A DNA stretch of 41,949 nucleotides from positions 1-41,949 of the forward strand of contig DAIQNX010000024.1 in the NCBI GenBank assembly GCA_036788195.1, in the 5' to 3' direction. This document shows, piece after piece, positions 41,089 through 41,949 of the stretch (the first letter of the stretch is position 1; every line of letters starts with the position of its first letter). This stretch comes from CALFXN01 sp937957815. GTDB taxonomy: Bacteria; Synergistota; Synergistia; Synergistales; Aminobacteriaceae. The notes beneath the pieces are model-generated. The model ran no database searches. It was not told the origin of the DNA and saw only the letters and a list, made by a program, of their open reading frames with translations. A program made the translations under genes and the position numbers.

Positions 41089-41678
41089 ATGCTCGCCTCC
41101 AGATAGGGATGCATCACCTTTTCAACACGGCAGACTTTCGCGTATTTGAGCAGTGCCTCGAGATTGAATTGCTTGCGGGCTTTGTAGAGTTTCAGCGCCT
41201 CCAGGGCTATATCCATGCCGATCTTGTTCCGAAATTTGAAACAGTCGGCAAGCGTCTTTTCCGGACTGTAGATTTTGACGGTCACTCCGTCGATTTGGTG
41301 CTCTTCGATACCTGCACGGAATGCCAAGCCGGAGAACCGGCGAACACTGAGCGGTGGATAATCCAGGGACGGTTGGCGCGATTCCCTCGGCACGGCTACG
41401 GAAACACTGTGCGGAATCTGTGTGGTGATTTCGTGATATGCCAGTGCCGATACGAGGCAGATGACTGCATTCGGGAAGCGCAGTCCGACGGTTACCAGGT
41501 CGGGATTGCTGATGGGAGGAAGTCCCACCAGACGGTACACCCCCCTGCTGACTTGCTCTATCACCCCTTTATCCCTAAGAGCATAGAGCATGTAACGGCT
41601 AATGCCACGCTCAATAGCCTCGCTCATCCTTAGTTGACCACCACATGAACGGAAAATATCTTCTGGTTTTTTCTGCAT
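41085..41678 (-). CDS. abiEi: AbiEi-family antitoxin/autorepressor
   Basis: A 197-residue protein with an N-terminal winged helix (about 3-52, EDIFRSCGGQLRMSEAIERGI..YMLYALRDKGVIEQVSRGVYRL) followed by the AbiEi antitoxin domain (about 60-197, VSALAYHEITTQIPHSVSVAVPR, YSPEKTLADCFKFRNKIGMDIALEALK). AbiEi neutralises AbiEii and represses its own operon. The ATG at 41678 follows GGAG by six bases and lies 40 bases past the -10; a GTG at 41705 would start within the operator. Confidence 0.92.
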   Translation of the reverse strand: MQKKPEDIFRSCGGQLRMSEAIERGISRYMLYALRDKGVIEQVSRGVYRLVGLPPISNPDLVTVGLRFPNAVICLVSALAYHEITTQIPHSVSVAVPRESRQPSLDYPPLSVRRFSGLAFRAGIEEHQIDGVTVKIYSPEKTLADCFKFRNKIGMDIALEALKLYKARKQFNLEALLKYAKVCRVEKVMHPYLEASI

Positions 41679-41701
41679 CCTTGGCTCCAGACGAGTTGAC
41701 T

Positions 41702-41719
41702 CCACTTATTCATAAGTGG
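41702..41719. promoter_or_regulatory. Palindromic operator for the abiE operon
   Basis: An 18-bp perfect palindrome with 8-bp arms and a 2-bp centre (CCACTTAT-TC-ATAAGTGG). It sits right at the predicted start of transcription and before the abiEi ATG. AbiEi proteins are known to repress by binding inverted repeats at this place. Confidence 0.75.
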
Positions 41720-41723
41720 TAAC

Positions 41724-41752
41724 AATATGCCTGATTGCGGCAAAAAAATCAA
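41724..41752 (-). promoter_or_regulatory. Promoter of the abiE operon
   Basis: Minus strand -35 TTGATT (41747-41752), 17-bp spacer, -10 CATATT (41724-41729), each 4 of 6. Its start point falls within the palindrome at 41702-41719. Confidence 0.55.
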
Positions 41753-41887
41753 GGAGAAGATCAGTCCGAGAAAACAGAGAATCAGGGGCCACAAATAGAG
41801 AAAGAATGGCTGGAATCGATGGTGCGGAGGGGTGCGTTTGAACGATATGAAACGGGCGCAAACCCTTGAGAAACAAGGTGAGAAAGA

Positions 41888-41927
41888 AAACCCGTCACCC
41901 GGAGAATGCCCCCGAAGAGACGGGTTT
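41888..41927 (-). terminator. Hairpin terminator, probably of the tRNA at the window edge
   Basis: A 9-bp stem (41888-41896 with 41919-41927). On the minus strand the stem ends in GGGTTTTCTTTCTC. It lies 14 bases past the putative tRNA CCA. Confidence 0.6.
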
Positions 41928-41940
41928 GTCTATTCTAAAA

Positions 41941-41949
41941 TGGTGGAGG
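41941..41949 (-). tRNA. Possible tRNA 3' end, rest outside window
   Basis: Read leftward from the window edge the bases are CCTCCACCA, the form of an acceptor 3' strand, discriminator A and encoded CCA. A terminator follows within 15 bases. The body lies beyond the window, so identity cannot be given. Confidence 0.4.

Noticed and set aside
1..41949. CRISPR arrays, rRNA genes, replication origin, prophage structural genes
   Set aside because: No regularly spaced repeats, no rRNA-like segment, no DnaA-box cluster and no phage head, tail or integrase proteins were seen on reading both strands.

Overview
The window looks like a chromosomal segment of a moderately high-GC, anaerobic, diderm bacterium. 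The mix of a proton/sodium-pumping group 4 hydrogenase, amino-acid-catabolism genes (D-cysteine desulfhydrase-like lyases, RidA, YheO-type regulator, NhaC-type carriers) and outer-envelope genes (LmeA-like proteins, SurA/PpiD-type chaperones) would fit an amino-acid-fermenting Synergistota member. That placement is inference from gene content, not from a marker gene. Almost everything is on the minus strand. Genes are packed with ATGA, GTGA or TTGA stop/start overlaps, GTG and TTG starts are common, and Shine-Dalgarno sequences are strong.

Region 1 (1-9342): the 5' part of tRNA-Ser(CGA), then a long leftward gene series: capA-like, a NAGPA-type phosphodiester glycosidase, 4-oxalocrotonate tautomerase, two LmeA-like (DUF2993) exported proteins, a small unknown gene, a single-domain ArsA/GET3-like ATPase, a YhcH-family protein, a transglycosylase-like protein without the expected catalytic Glu, a tandem nitrilase protein and tadA. 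Region 2 (9381-15620): tRNA-Arg(ACG) and tRNA-Ser(GCT), each with its own promoter and terminator, then a membrane-anchored PpiD/SurA-like chaperone with an internal duplication, polA, and divergent gltX, closed by a long hairpin terminator.

Region 3 (15660-24028): a 14-gene operon whose order matches the archaeal mbhA-N membrane-bound hydrogenase/Mrp antiporter operon, read from a near-consensus promoter at 24001-24028. All four Ni-binding Cys are present in the large subunit. The NuoI-like subunit has two extra [4Fe-4S] motifs at its C-terminus. Reduced ferredoxin would be oxidised, H2 made and an ion gradient stored.

Region 4 (24172-33320): an EamA transporter whose 3' end overlaps, antisense, the 3' end of a YgiQ-type radical SAM gene; then ddl, a PrsA/SurA-type PPIase, an SH3b protein, a PAS-GGDEF-EAL protein with a degenerate GGDEF site, and an LDH2-family dehydrogenase.

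Region 5 (33391-39634): a compact operon read from a consensus promoter: YheO-type regulator, RidA, D-cysteine desulfhydrase-like lyase, two NhaC-family carriers and a second, more A+T-rich lyase, followed by a perfect 21-bp inverted repeat. It reads as a self-regulated import-and-deamination module for one or more (probably D- or beta-substituted) amino acids. Region 6 (39686-41949): an IS3-family deletion relic with intact 16-bp inverted repeats, an AbiE toxin-antitoxin pair with a palindromic operator, and at the edge a probable tRNA 3' end with terminator, suggesting a small mobile insertion beside a tRNA.
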